Part shown: piece after piece, positions 27,601-37,210 of the stretch
Position numbering within the stretch: the stretch's first letter is position 1
How the letters are laid out: each line of letters opens with the position of its first letter
Origin: a bacterium
GTDB taxonomy: Bacteria; Patescibacteriota; Patescibacteriia; Veblenbacterales; UBA10138
Reading direction: 5' to 3'
DNA length: 41,256 nt
Assembly (NCBI GenBank): GCA_020057885.1
Contig: JAGVEX010000013.1
Coordinates: 1-41,256 of the forward strand
Notes under the pieces: generated by a model
Database searches by the model: none
The model's input: the letters and a program-made list of their open reading frames with translations, nothing else
What the model was told of the DNA's origin: nothing
Translations under genes and position numbers: made by a program

Positions 27601-28743
27601 TTATTGTTTAGTCTGCAAAATAACATGGCTTTCTAAGGTTGGTACGGATTTTACCCAAAAAGGCGAGAGTTTTGTTTCCACATTTTTTACTCCAGGCATA
27701 TTGCTGAAGTAGTTTTTAACCTCAGCTGGCGTGCGGCCCAATAAATCTATTTTTTTAAACATCATTTCTAAGTTAGTAACAGTAACTTGTGCCAGGAATT
27801 TTAATTTTAGTGTGGCGCTTTTTAGATCGCTAGCCAAATCTCCTACACTTACTGCTAAACTTTGCTCTTCCAGAGTGAGAATTTTTCGCCCCAAGGTTTC
27901 ATCATTTTGTAATTTTGCCAAAGCTTTTTCACGCAGAGTCGTGGAATCATAAAACACAGCGGTTACCTTAATTGTTACAGTATAGTCAAAATTTGATTTG
28001 GCTGTGCCAGCGGGTACGGTTGATTCAGACTTGGGAGTTTCGGTAGTATAGGCCACGGTTAAAGTTTTTTTATCAGCCGGTAACTGCTCTCTTAATTTAG
28101 ATAAAATCTGAGGCACCAAAGCATCAGTTAAAGTTTTTTTAGCTTGCTCTAAATCCAACTCAGTAACTTTATTGCCAGGTTTTTCCGCGCGACGCATTGG
28201 CTCGCTAGATTCTGCATAAATTTTTTCCCTTAAACTAGCACGCAAGCCTGGGAGTGTAAATTTGGTGGCAGGAATAGCACTCGCTTCACCTGCCAGATCA
28301 GCTATTACAGGGGCGGTTACTTTGCCACCAGCTGGCACGGTAATTGTTTTTTGCAAACGGAACAAAATCCCCTGGGTGGAGAGTAAACGGGTAGTGGCAA
28401 TTAAAGATTGTCCGCTATTAGTATTATTTATCAAGGTAACCATGCCAGAGGCCTTATCTTCTTTTTCCCCAGCAGCGGAGGCGCTAAAATTTTTGGTTTG
28501 GCTAAGTTCAGTTTGCGAAATTATGCCCAGTATTCCATTGGCGCTGGCCGGATCACTGACATTTAGAACAGCCTCCATTACTTCGTTTGAGGGTTCGGTT
28601 TCAATGGTTACAACCGCTCGCGGCAGAGTGTAATAAAATATAAGCAATACTACTGCTATTACAGCAATAAAAAAACTCACCACAATGCGTTTCATAGAAG
28701 GTGTAGAGGTTTGCTGGCGAGGGGGTAAAGTTGGTCTTGCCAT
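27601..28743 (-). CDS. Membrane-anchored hypothetical protein (baseplate-J-like wall protein, tentative)
   Basis: N-terminal TM then long beta-rich extracellular part. Confidence 0.65.
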   Translation of the reverse strand: MARPTLPPRQQTSTPSMKRIVVSFFIAVIAVVLLIFYYTLPRAVVTIETEPSNEVMEAVLNVSDPASANGILGIISQTELSQTKNFSASAAGEKEDKASGMVTLINNTNSGQSLIATTRLLSTQGILFRLQKTITVPAGGKVTAPVIADLAGEASAIPATKFTLPGLRASLREKIYAESSEPMRRAEKPGNKVTELDLEQAKKTLTDALVPQILSKLREQLPADKKTLTVAYTTETPKSESTVPAGTAKSNFDYTVTIKVTAVFYDSTTLREKALAKLQNDETLGRKILTLEEQSLAVSVGDLASDLKSATLKLKFLAQVTVTNLEMMFKKIDLLGRTPAEVKNYFSNMPGVKNVETKLSPFWVKSVPTLESHVILQTKQ

Positions 28744-28860
28744 AAGAGTAAATTTAAATAGTAAGTTTGTATGAACTTACTATAACAAAAAAACAACTCT
28801 AGGTCGAGATCTTGCCAAGTTATTAACCCCAGTTCTTTATAATTTGATGTTGTAATGGTT

Positions 28861-31800
28861 TTAGAAACAGTCTTGGCCTAAAAGTTCTTGACAAGCGTGT
28901 TTAAAATTATCAGTGGGAGATACTTTGTAGCGCGTGGTAATTTTTTTCCATACTGAATTTTGTTGTATCAAAAATATAATCGGAGTGTTACCGGGTGCTT
29001 TTTGTATAAGCATTTTAAGCTGTTCCATTATTTCCGGAGTAATTGCCGGTGGTAGTTTTATTTCTATACTAGCTACAGTTTCAACCCGCGCCGTGAAATT
29101 ACTTTGTGTCGAAGTTGAGTTATTTTGCCAGGCATATAAATTGGCGGCGGCCTCAGTAGCCTCGGGTAGAGTATAAACACTTTGGATAATTATTTTACGT
29201 TCGCCGTCTTTTTGTGATATTCTGCCACGCACTGCCACTATAGTATCGGGTAAAAGATTAACGCGATAAGTTCGGTAAGTGTCAGGGAAAGCAATTAGCT
29301 CAACAGAACTGGTGGTATCTTCTAGTGTGGCAAACAACATGGCCTCTCCTTTTTTAGTGGTGATTTGTTTTACTATAGTTATCATTCCAGCCACTGTGAC
29401 AACGGGTTCACCAGTGAGTTGATTAACATCGGAAATTGAGGTAGTAATATCTTTTAATTTTTGTGCATAATCAACAAAAGGATGGGCTGTAACATAAAGT
29501 CCTAGCAGTTCTCGCTCCCAGGCTAATTTAGCTTTTTGAGTTGTAGGTGTGGCTTCCGGCAGGCTTAGGTTGGCGTTGGTCGATGTGTCAGTATCTTGTC
29601 CGAATAAACTTGATTGTTGAGAATTTTTGGCGCGGGAGACGTTTTTGGCATAACTAAGAAGATTGTCCATGGCATTCAAAAGTTGCTGCCGTTCGGGGTG
29701 TAAACTATCGAGCGCACCAGATTTAATTAAGCTTTCCAGTGATTTTTTATTTATTTCTCTTCCGGCGGAACGGAAAAGAAAATTAGCTAACGAAGTGAAA
29801 TGTCCATTGGCTTTACGTTCGGCAATCAAAGAATCAATAACTTGCTCACCCAAATTTTTAATAGCGGTTAAACCAAAACGAATCCTCTGTTGATCCACCA
29901 CCGTAAAAGTGGACAAACTTTCATTAAGATCGGGCGGCATAACCTCTATACCCATATGTTTGCATTCGTTTACAGCTTGAGCAATTGTTTCCATATCGCC
30001 CGACTCGGCAGTCATAAGCGCGGCCATAAATTCAGTAGTAAAATTTGCTTTCATGTAAGCGGTTTGGTAGGCCACCATAGCATAAGAGGCGGCGTGGGCT
30101 TTATTAAAACCGTAAGCCGCGAATGGTTCAATCAATTCCCACAGGCCCCGTGCTTTAGTTTCGTTAAGTCCACCAGCAATACAGCCGGAAATAAATTTCT
30201 CTTTTTGTCGCGCCATTTCTTTGACAATTTTTTTACCCATGGCTTTGCGCAATTTATCCGCTTCTTCCCAAGAGTAGCCGGCAATTTGAATAGCAGTGAG
30301 CAACACATCGTCTTGATAAGTAATAATGCCATAGGATGCTTTTAAGATTTCTTTTAAGCGCGGGTCTATGTAGGTAATAGTTTTGGGGTTATGTTTGCGT
30401 TTAATAAATTCAGGAATGGAATTCATCGGGCCAGGACGGAAAAGCGCCACCATAGCCATAATATCAGTGATGGTGGTCGGTTTTAGCTCTTTTAAATATC
30501 GTGTCATGCCACTGCCGCCAAGCTGAAACATCCCCATGGTTTCGCCGCGCGACATAAGCTCATAAGTTTTAGGGTCGTTTAGCGGAATATTTTGCAAATC
30601 TATTTTTACGCCGCGCGTTTTTTCTACAATATTAATAGCGCTTCCCAAAATAGAAAGATTACGAATTCCCAAAAAATCCATTTTAACCAAACCAGCATCT
30701 TCGCACGACCACATATCGTATTGCGTGGTGATATTTTTACCCTCCACGTCGTATTGTAGGGGGGTGTAGTCGGTGAGTGGGCTGGGCGCGATAATTACAC
30801 CAGCGGCGTGCACTGAAGCGTGTCGTGCACAACCTTCTACTTTTTGCGCCAAATCAATTAAGCGTTTTACTTGCGGGTCGGAATCATAAAGATCTTTAAG
30901 TTCAGTAGTTTCCTTAAGCGCTCGCTCTATAGTCATGTGAAAACCTTGGTTGCCAAAAGGAATAAGTTTTGCCACATGATCACACAAACTGTAAGCATAA
31001 CCTAAAGCTCTGCCCACATCGCGTACGGCGGCGCGCGCGGCCATAGTGCCAAAAGTAACTATCTGGGCCACATGGTCTAGACCATATTTGGCCGTGACAT
31101 AGGCTATAACTTGGTCGCGTTTATTGTCGGCAAAATCCATATCAATATCAGGCGGGCTTGGGCGCTCCGGATTTAAGAAACGCTCAAAAGGCAAACCGTA
31201 ATCAAGCGGGTTTAAAGTGGTGATGCCGATTAAATAAGATACGAGCGAACCGGCGGCACTGCCGCGCGTGGTGGCAATAATTCCTTGATTGCGTGCCCAG
31301 TTTACAAAGTCGGCCACTACTAAAAAATAGCTGGAGTAGCCTTTTTTCATAATTATGCCAAGCTCATATTCCAGCCGTGTGCGTACCTCATCGGTTACTC
31401 CCTGAGAATAACGTCGCGTCAAACCTTGTTCGGCTTGTAATCTTAAATAAGCTTCTGGCGTTTCACCTTCGGGAGTAGGGTAGGCAGGAAAAAAACGTTT
31501 ACCAAAAGGCAGTTCCAGTGAAATACTGTCAGCCAATTTGCCAGTTTGTTCTATGGCCTCGGCAAAGTCGGGCAAATCTTGCCGCATTTGCTCTTCGCTT
31601 TTTAGCGAAGTATCTACTCCGCGCATATCCAGGCGTTTATCGTCGGTAACTTTTTTACCGGTTTGAATGCAAACTAAAATATCCTGCGCTTCTTGATCTT
31701 CGGAATTTAAATAATGACTGTCGTTGGTAGCCACGAGTGGAATGCTAAATTCCGCGCTTAAATTTTTTAAGGCCTTGTTTAGTTCCACCTGTTCCGGCAG

Positions 31801-32340
31801 TTCCGGATGAGCTTGCACTTCCAAATAAAAATTGCCGTCACCAAAAGTGTGACGATAAAACTCTATTAATTTTTTGGCACCAGCCTCGTCGCCGCGGGAA
31901 ATAGCTTGCGGAATTTCACCCTTTAAACAGGCTGACAAAGCAATAATTCCGTTTTGATACTGTTTTAAGGTTTCGTGATCAACGCGCGGTTTGTAATAAA
32001 AACCTTGCAAGTGGGCAACAGTAACCAATTTCAAAAGATTGTGATAGCCTTCTAAATTTTTAGCGAGCAGTACTAAATGATTATTTTCATCATCAATTTT
32101 AGTTTGTTTATCCGCGAGCGAGCGCGGTGCTACATAAATTTCCACTCCTATAATCGGTTTTAGGCCAGCCTCGGTAGCAGCTTTATAAAATTCGATCGCG
32201 CCGTGCATAACACCGTGATCTGTCAGCCCAAGTGCGCTAAACCCCCGCTCTTTGGCGCACGCTACCAAGTTGGGAATCTTAGGCAGGCCATCGAGCAGGG
32301 AATAGTGCGAATGGATATGCAAAGGGACGAATTTGGACAT
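28861..32340 (-). CDS. dnaE: DNA polymerase III alpha subunit DnaE
   Basis: PHP motifs LHIHSHYSLLDG and GLTDHGVMHG intact; PPDIDMDFADNKRD polymerase motif; C-terminal OB domain. Confidence 0.97.
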   Translation of the reverse strand: MSKFVPLHIHSHYSLLDGLPKIPNLVACAKERGFSALGLTDHGVMHGAIEFYKAATEAGLKPIIGVEIYVAPRSLADKQTKIDDENNHLVLLAKNLEGYHNLLKLVTVAHLQGFYYKPRVDHETLKQYQNGIIALSACLKGEIPQAISRGDEAGAKKLIEFYRHTFGDGNFYLEVQAHPELPEQVELNKALKNLSAEFSIPLVATNDSHYLNSEDQEAQDILVCIQTGKKVTDDKRLDMRGVDTSLKSEEQMRQDLPDFAEAIEQTGKLADSISLELPFGKRFFPAYPTPEGETPEAYLRLQAEQGLTRRYSQGVTDEVRTRLEYELGIIMKKGYSSYFLVVADFVNWARNQGIIATTRGSAAGSLVSYLIGITTLNPLDYGLPFERFLNPERPSPPDIDMDFADNKRDQVIAYVTAKYGLDHVAQIVTFGTMAARAAVRDVGRALGYAYSLCDHVAKLIPFGNQGFHMTIERALKETTELKDLYDSDPQVKRLIDLAQKVEGCARHASVHAAGVIIAPSPLTDYTPLQYDVEGKNITTQYDMWSCEDAGLVKMDFLGIRNLSILGSAINIVEKTRGVKIDLQNIPLNDPKTYELMSRGETMGMFQLGGSGMTRYLKELKPTTITDIMAMVALFRPGPMNSIPEFIKRKHNPKTITYIDPRLKEILKASYGIITYQDDVLLTAIQIAGYSWEEADKLRKAMGKKIVKEMARQKEKFISGCIAGGLNETKARGLWELIEPFAAYGFNKAHAASYAMVAYQTAYMKANFTTEFMAALMTAESGDMETIAQAVNECKHMGIEVMPPDLNESLSTFTVVDQQRIRFGLTAIKNLGEQVIDSLIAERKANGHFTSLANFLFRSAGREINKKSLESLIKSGALDSLHPERQQLLNAMDNLLSYAKNVSRAKNSQQSSLFGQDTDTSTNANLSLPEATPTTQKAKLAWERELLGLYVTAHPFVDYAQKLKDITTSISDVNQLTGEPVVTVAGMITIVKQITTKKGEAMLFATLEDTTSSVELIAFPDTYRTYRVNLLPDTIVAVRGRISQKDGERKIIIQSVYTLPEATEAAANLYAWQNNSTSTQSNFTARVETVASIEIKLPPAITPEIMEQLKMLIQKAPGNTPIIFLIQQNSVWKKITTRYKVSPTDNFKHACQELLGQDCF

Positions 32341-32416
32341 AAATAACAGCTATACTTTAACACAATTTACATTTTAATGAAAAGTGTAATTATTACAAAA
32401 AGTTATTAAAAATTCC

Positions 32417-32454
32417 ATCGGGGAAAAATAAGCGATCGCTTATTTTTCCCCGAT
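32417..32454. repeat. 38-bp perfect palindrome
   Basis: ATCGGGGAAAAATAAGCGA|TCGCTTATTTTTCCCCGAT, no spacer. Confidence 0.97.
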
Positions 32455-32497
32455 ATTGTATTTGGTGTTAGATGTTATTAATAAGGTACAAAATCTT

Positions 32498-32600
32498 GTG
32501 GAACATTAAGCTCAAGTTAATAAATAATGCCTTAACTTAGCCAAAACCTATTGCCAATTGTTCCACAAGTATTGACAAATTCATCTAGACGCGCTATGAT
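32498..32600 (+). promoter_or_regulatory. 69-bp operator-like element (copy B) plus sigma70-type promoter
   Basis: GTGGAACA (32498-32505) ... TGTTCCAC (32559-32566), 5 bp, TTGACA (32572-32577), 17 bp, TATGAT (32595-32600). Confidence 0.8.
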
Positions 32601-32606
32601 AATATG

Positions 32607-32936
32607 TTATTTTCGTGCTTTGTTTATTGAGGTTTGATTGCACTTTAACAACTTGAAAAAAGTTATCCCTACCAACCTGGGAGGGGAGAAGTAGTAATTA
32701 TTAAGGCTAATATTGGTTTATACTGATTTTTACCTTAAGTATTACTCCTTAGTATGCTAGCCTTCGGGCAAAGGTGTGCTTTTATCTCCTACAGGTTGGT
32801 GGGGGTAAAAAATTAATTTCCGCCAAATAGCGACGCCTATCAGTCGCACAAAAACAAATCCGTTGAGTGATAGGGCTCAACATCACTCCACTTACCGACC
32901 AAGGGACCACCCAAGGCGGAAAGAAGAAAGGAGTTT
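32607..32936 (+). ncRNA. Structured leader RNA or independent ncRNA of unknown class
   Basis: 16-bp stem 32664-32679/32792-32807 with two G-U pairs; UUCG hairpin 32760-32769; P1 32817-32824/32915-32922; two hairpins with complementary loops. Confidence 0.6.
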
Positions 32937-32939
32937 CAA

Positions 32940-33461
32940 ATGTTTTATATTTTTTTAGATCAAAACAAAATGTCTTCCGCAGGTATCGATATAACCCCAC
33001 AAAAAAATGGGGACTCATGGCCAATAATAGAAATTGGTGGACTTGTGGTTGAAATTAGAGAGGATGGTTATCAAATAACGTCAGCAGGCTCCTCAATCAA
33101 AGGAGCAAAGCTTCCTAGTCAAATTAGTCCAGACTGGGTTAGTGAGATTAGTATTTACGAATGGATCCCAATTCGTCCATACCGCAACCGGGGTGTATAC
33201 AAACTACGCAGTGCTGAAATATACGTAGATAGTGCGGCGGGTGAAGGACGCAACTCTTCGCTGCATTTGGTTATCAAGTGCAAATATTTGGCTGATGGTA
33301 AGGAATTATATGAAGCAATTCGTGCGGGTATTGCAACTCCCGTTGTCAGTTGGGAAAAAGAACAAATTAAGGCGTCAATTAGAACAGTTGCTGAACTGTT
33401 TAAAGAAATTTGGCAAATATTGAGATTTAAAATTAATCAAGAATTTGCCAAAATAGATTGA
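32940..33461 (+). CDS. Orphan hypothetical protein
   Basis: 173-aa ORF with SD AAAGGAG, followed by a terminator. Confidence 0.7.
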   Translation: MFYIFLDQNKMSSAGIDITPQKNGDSWPIIEIGGLVVEIREDGYQITSAGSSIKGAKLPSQISPDWVSEISIYEWIPIRPYRNRGVYKLRSAEIYVDSAAGEGRNSSLHLVIKCKYLADGKELYEAIRAGIATPVVSWEKEQIKASIRTVAELFKEIWQILRFKINQEFAKID

Positions 33462-33482
33462 TGTTGTAAATCTTGTGTTAAG

Positions 33483-33518
33483 AACCCCCCATCTATTAAT
33501 TAGGTGGGGGTTGTTTTT
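33483..33518. terminator. Terminator
   Basis: AACCCCCCATCTATTAATTAGGTGGGGGTTGTTTTTT. Confidence 0.8.
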
Positions 33519-33571
33519 TATAAAAAACTCTCCGTTTAAGACGAAGAGTTTGGTGATTTTATTTAATATCT

Positions 33572-33883
33572 TTATTCAACATCCGTAGACTTTTTCTTTT
33601 TCCCCGAGCCAGCCGCGCGTTTATTTACAAAATATCCAACCAACTCTTTGGCCCCTAGTGCCAACACTGATAAGTACGAGGCGGAGTGCTCCAGCTTTTC
33701 TTTAACTTCGGTAAAAAAGGCGTCTAGTTTTTTAATACTTTCTTCCACGCCAGCCAGTATTTTAACCAAGCGCTTTATAATGAGCAAAAAATAAACTAAA
33801 ATCCAGCCTAGCAGAAAAGCCAGGCCGAATACGGAGACAGCCAAGGAGACGTTTAAAATATCTTTACTGGTTTCTAGATACAT
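33572..33883 (-). CDS. Small membrane protein, hypothetical
   Basis: One TM helix plus coiled-coil-like segment. Confidence 0.6.
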   Translation of the reverse strand: MYLETSKDILNVSLAVSVFGLAFLLGWILVYFLLIIKRLVKILAGVEESIKKLDAFFTEVKEKLEHSASYLSVLALGAKELVGYFVNKRAAGSGKKKKSTDVE

Positions 33884-33963
33884 AGGTTTTTATGTTAATA
33901 ATATCTACCATAAAGATAGCACGCTTTTCTCTGGTGGGGTAGTAGTGGTACAATGGTTATATA

Positions 33964-34016
33964 AATCCTAAATCCTAATTTCTACCTGCCTGCCGGCAGG
34001 CAGGAATCCTAAACAA
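33964..34016. repeat. Dispersed intergenic repeat, copy 2
   Basis: AATCCTAAATCCTAATTTCTACCTGCCTGCCGGCAGGCAGGAATCCTAAACAA. Confidence 0.9.
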
Positions 34017-34077
34017 TATAGGTTTTATAAATTATGTTTAGATATTAGGATTTAGTGCTTAGGATTTTTCTATTTTT

Positions 34078-34908
34078 ATGCCTGAATTATCAGATAAAGA
34101 ACTTAAATTTGGATATTGGTTTTTATTGCACCGCGAAACTGCCAAGCGCGCGCTTTGGATAATTATCATAACGGCAGTAGCGGCTGTTTGGATTTACTCA
34201 GGCTGGCAGTGGATTGATTGGTTAACTTCGCGTAAGGCCGAAGAAGCTGCTTTACAGCAAATGATTTCTTCATCTGTTAATATTAAGGACTATATAAAAC
34301 GCAATGCGCCAGTGCCTTTGGAGATTGGTACAGTTACGGCGGTACCGGCCGGCAAAAATGTTTATAATTTAATTGGGCAGGTTAAAAATCCCAATATAAA
34401 ATGGGGCGCTATAGCAATGAGTTATACTTTTACGGCCAACGGCGAGCAGTTTAGCGGCGAGGGTTTTATTTTGCCGCAGGAGGAAAAATACTTATTGAGT
34501 TTGGGTGTTAATTTAAAAACACCGCCTCAAACAGTAACATTGGAGGTGCCTGAAATAAAATGGAAGCGCGTGCAAGATTTATCTAATTTGCACGTGCCGC
34601 AATTTTCTGTTTTAAATCAAAAATTAGAGCAACTGTCATCGCTTACCGAAGGCGGTGTGCCAGCGGCACGTTTAAAATTTGATTTGGTTAATAACAGCGC
34701 TTATAGTTTTTGGCAAATGGGAGTAACAGTAGTTTTAACCAATGCCGGCAGTCCGCAGGCTGTGGGACGTCAAACTTTAACTAATATTTTAAGTAATGGT
34801 AAATATCCAGTGGAATTTTATTGGCCACAGGGAATTCCTTACACCGATAACCTAACGGTAAAAACAGAAGTTAATCTGCTTGATCCAGCTATATTCAAGC
34901 CGTTATAA
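34078..34908 (+). CDS. Single-TM hypothetical protein
   Basis: 276 aa, overlapping style with downstream rodA-like gene. Confidence 0.7.
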   Translation: MPELSDKELKFGYWFLLHRETAKRALWIIIITAVAAVWIYSGWQWIDWLTSRKAEEAALQQMISSSVNIKDYIKRNAPVPLEIGTVTAVPAGKNVYNLIGQVKNPNIKWGAIAMSYTFTANGEQFSGEGFILPQEEKYLLSLGVNLKTPPQTVTLEVPEIKWKRVQDLSNLHVPQFSVLNQKLEQLSSLTEGGVPAARLKFDLVNNSAYSFWQMGVTVVLTNAGSPQAVGRQTLTNILSNGKYPVEFYWPQGIPYTDNLTVKTEVNLLDPAIFKPL

Positions 34909-34915
34909 ATAAATT

Positions 34916-36043
34916 ATGTGGCGCAGATTATTTGATGTTTGGCGCAGTTGGGATGGCACCTTATTTGCCCTTACCATCTCGCTTTTGTGTATTGGTTTAG
35001 CCGGACTTTATTCAACTTCGCTGTCTCAACCAGAGTCTGCCAACCTATTTCCGCGGCAATTAATAGGAGTTGGTTTGGGGTTTGTGATTTTAATAACTGC
35101 AGCCGCCATAGATTATCGCGTTTACCGTTCTTGGTCGCGCATTGTCTATTTAGTAGCGGTCGCTTTGTTGGTATTAGTTTTGTTGTTGGGCAAAACTGTG
35201 CGCGGTACTACCGGTTGGCTGAGGTTTGGTATTTTAAATTTTCAGCCTGTGGAGGCGGTTAAATTTTTATGGGTAATGGCCTTAGCCAGTTACTTGGCGC
35301 ATGCCGGACCTCCGCTCACGGCTAAAAAAACTTTAGTAGCAAGTTTGTTGCTTGCCCCACTTTTGGGCTTAGTGCTGGCCCAGCCCGATTTTGGATCGGG
35401 TTTGATTTTAGTGGTGGTGTGGGGCGTTTTGTTGGCCGCTATGCCAAAACCGAAACGTTGGTGGGTAATGATGGGTTTGGTGGTTGTGGTGGTTGTTTTG
35501 GTAGGAAGTTTTTTCTTAAAAGATTATCAGCGCGGCCGTTTACTTACTTTTTTAAATCCACAGGCTGATCCTTTGGGCAGGGGATACAATGTTACTCAAT
35601 CTATTATTGCCATTGGCGCAGGAGGGTTATGGGGCAGAGGATTAGGACTTGGTACGCAAAGTCAGATGCATTTTTTGCCAGAACAGCACACTGATTTTAT
35701 TTTTGCTTCTATTTTGGAAGAGTTGGGCTTGGTTGGTGGAATATTGATACTGGTTTTATGGCTGGCTTTTTTGGGGCGGCTAGTGTGGCTGATTAGGCGA
35801 TTACGTGATGATTTTGCCGTATTGGTTGGCATTGGTATTTTTAGCATTTTTGCTTCGCAGGTGATGCTTAATATCGGCATGAATTTAGGTTTGGCGCCAG
35901 TAGTAGGATTAACCCTGCCTTTTTTTAGTTTTGGCAGTTCATCTTTAGTAATGAGTTTGGCGGCGGTGGGGGTATTGGAAAATTTGGCCCGTCAACATGG
36001 CAGAAACGCTCCGCAAGATGCTCTAGGGAGTATTGACAGGTAA
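34916..36043 (+). CDS. rodA: RodA/FtsW/SpoVE family SEDS protein
   Basis: GTTGWLRFGILNFQPVEAVK, QPDFGSGL, QHTDFIFASILEELGLVGG, GLTLPFFSFGSSS. Confidence 0.85.
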   Translation: MWRRLFDVWRSWDGTLFALTISLLCIGLAGLYSTSLSQPESANLFPRQLIGVGLGFVILITAAAIDYRVYRSWSRIVYLVAVALLVLVLLLGKTVRGTTGWLRFGILNFQPVEAVKFLWVMALASYLAHAGPPLTAKKTLVASLLLAPLLGLVLAQPDFGSGLILVVVWGVLLAAMPKPKRWWVMMGLVVVVVVLVGSFFLKDYQRGRLLTFLNPQADPLGRGYNVTQSIIAIGAGGLWGRGLGLGTQSQMHFLPEQHTDFIFASILEELGLVGGILILVLWLAFLGRLVWLIRRLRDDFAVLVGIGIFSIFASQVMLNIGMNLGLAPVVGLTLPFFSFGSSSLVMSLAAVGVLENLARQHGRNAPQDALGSIDR

Positions 36044-36086
36044 GTAAAACGCGTGTTATACTAATCGAGCAGTTAAATTATTTATT

Positions 36087-36422
36087 ATGGAAGCTAAACG
36101 CAAACCGCATCATTTTTCAAGCGAAAACCTGCGTTTTATATCTTATTGTCCTTTGTGCGAGGCCTCATATAATCCGCTTAGGGCACGCATTTTAGAAGAG
36201 CGCGATGATGCTCACTTGGTTCATATACAATGTGCCAAATGTGGCAGTTCGATTGTGGCCTTAATTTTAAGTTCGACAGTGGGTATAACTTCGGTTGGTT
36301 TAATAACTGATCTCACAGGAGATGACGTGCTTCATTTTAAGGATTCAAAAAAAGTCACGGCCGATAACGTGCTAGAACTGCATAACTTTATTTATCCTTC
36401 ATCCGTAACTAGTTTAGTTTAA
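36087..36422 (+). CDS. Hypothetical protein with paired CxxC zinc motif
   Basis: CPLCEASYNP ... CAKCGSSIVALIL. Confidence 0.65.
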   Translation: MEAKRKPHHFSSENLRFISYCPLCEASYNPLRARILEERDDAHLVHIQCAKCGSSIVALILSSTVGITSVGLITDLTGDDVLHFKDSKKVTADNVLELHNFIYPSSVTSLV

Positions 36423-36423
36423 T

Positions 36424-37119
36424 ATGATTACTTTATCCGTTACTTCACGCGAGACACTTGGCAAAAGTGTAAAAAAATTAAGACAACAAGGAGCAGTGCC
36501 AGCTGTTGTTTATGGTCATGGTGTTAAAAGCATACCGGCAACAGTGGAACGCATAGCTTTTGATAAGGTTTATAAACAAGTGGGTGAGAGTTCGCTAGTT
36601 GACTTGGTTGTAGATAGCGGCCAACCTATTAAAGTTCTTGTTCAAGAAGTACAATTTCATCCGACCACTGGCGCGGTACAGCATGTTGATTTTTATCAAG
36701 TACGTATGGATGAAAAACTGGAAGTTGATATTCCATTAAAGTTTGTAGGCGAGGCGCCAGCTGTAAAAGAGCTTGGCGGTATTTTGATTAAAGCGGTGGC
36801 TGAGCTTAAAGTTGAATGTTTGCCTAAGGATTTGGTGCACGAAATTGAAGTTGACATTACCAGTTTGGCAGAATTTAACCAGAGTTTGCATGTTAAGGAT
36901 ATTAAATTGCCAGCTGGATTTAAAATTCTTTCGCCCTCACACGATGAAATGGTGGTAACCGTAGCACAACCTCGTTCAGAGGCTGAGCTGGCCGCACTTA
37001 AGACAGAAGTTAAGGAAGATGTGAGTGGTGTGGAAACAGTGAAGCCGGAAAAGGCTAAGGACGAAGAAGCGGAAGAGGGCGCTAAAGGAAAGGCTGAGCC
37101 AGAGAAAAAAGATAAATAA
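36424..37119 (+). CDS. rplY: 50S ribosomal protein L25/general stress protein Ctc
   Basis: SRETLGKSVKKLRQQGAVPAVVYGHG, long-form TL5/CTC C-terminal domain. Confidence 0.93.
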   Translation: MITLSVTSRETLGKSVKKLRQQGAVPAVVYGHGVKSIPATVERIAFDKVYKQVGESSLVDLVVDSGQPIKVLVQEVQFHPTTGAVQHVDFYQVRMDEKLEVDIPLKFVGEAPAVKELGGILIKAVAELKVECLPKDLVHEIEVDITSLAEFNQSLHVKDIKLPAGFKILSPSHDEMVVTVAQPRSEAELAALKTEVKEDVSGVETVKPEKAKDEEAEEGAKGKAEPEKKDK

Positions 37120-37133
37120 ATTTTAGATAATTT

Positions 37134-37177
37134 AAAAAGAGTCAAAGTATTAATTATTTAATCTTTGACTCTTTTTT
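37134..37177. terminator. Terminator
   Basis: AAAAAGAGTCAAAG...CTTTGACTCTTTTTT. Confidence 0.8.
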
Positions 37178-37210
37178 GTTGCGTTTAGGTTGTAAGGGTT
37201 GAGTGTAAAA

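Noticed and set aside
28861-32340. Intein in DnaE
   Set aside because: The PDIDMDF region and neighbouring motifs are continuous and the length (1159 aa) fits an uninterrupted protein.
32817-32922. Purine riboswitch
   Set aside because: The three-way junction with kissing loops is similar in layout, but the conserved purine-binding junction sequence is absent.
32607-32936. tmRNA, RNase P RNA, SRP RNA or 6S RNA
   Set aside because: None of the hallmark motifs (tRNA-like ends, GAGGAAAGUCCGGGC, GGAAGCAGC core) was found; a cmscan would settle it.
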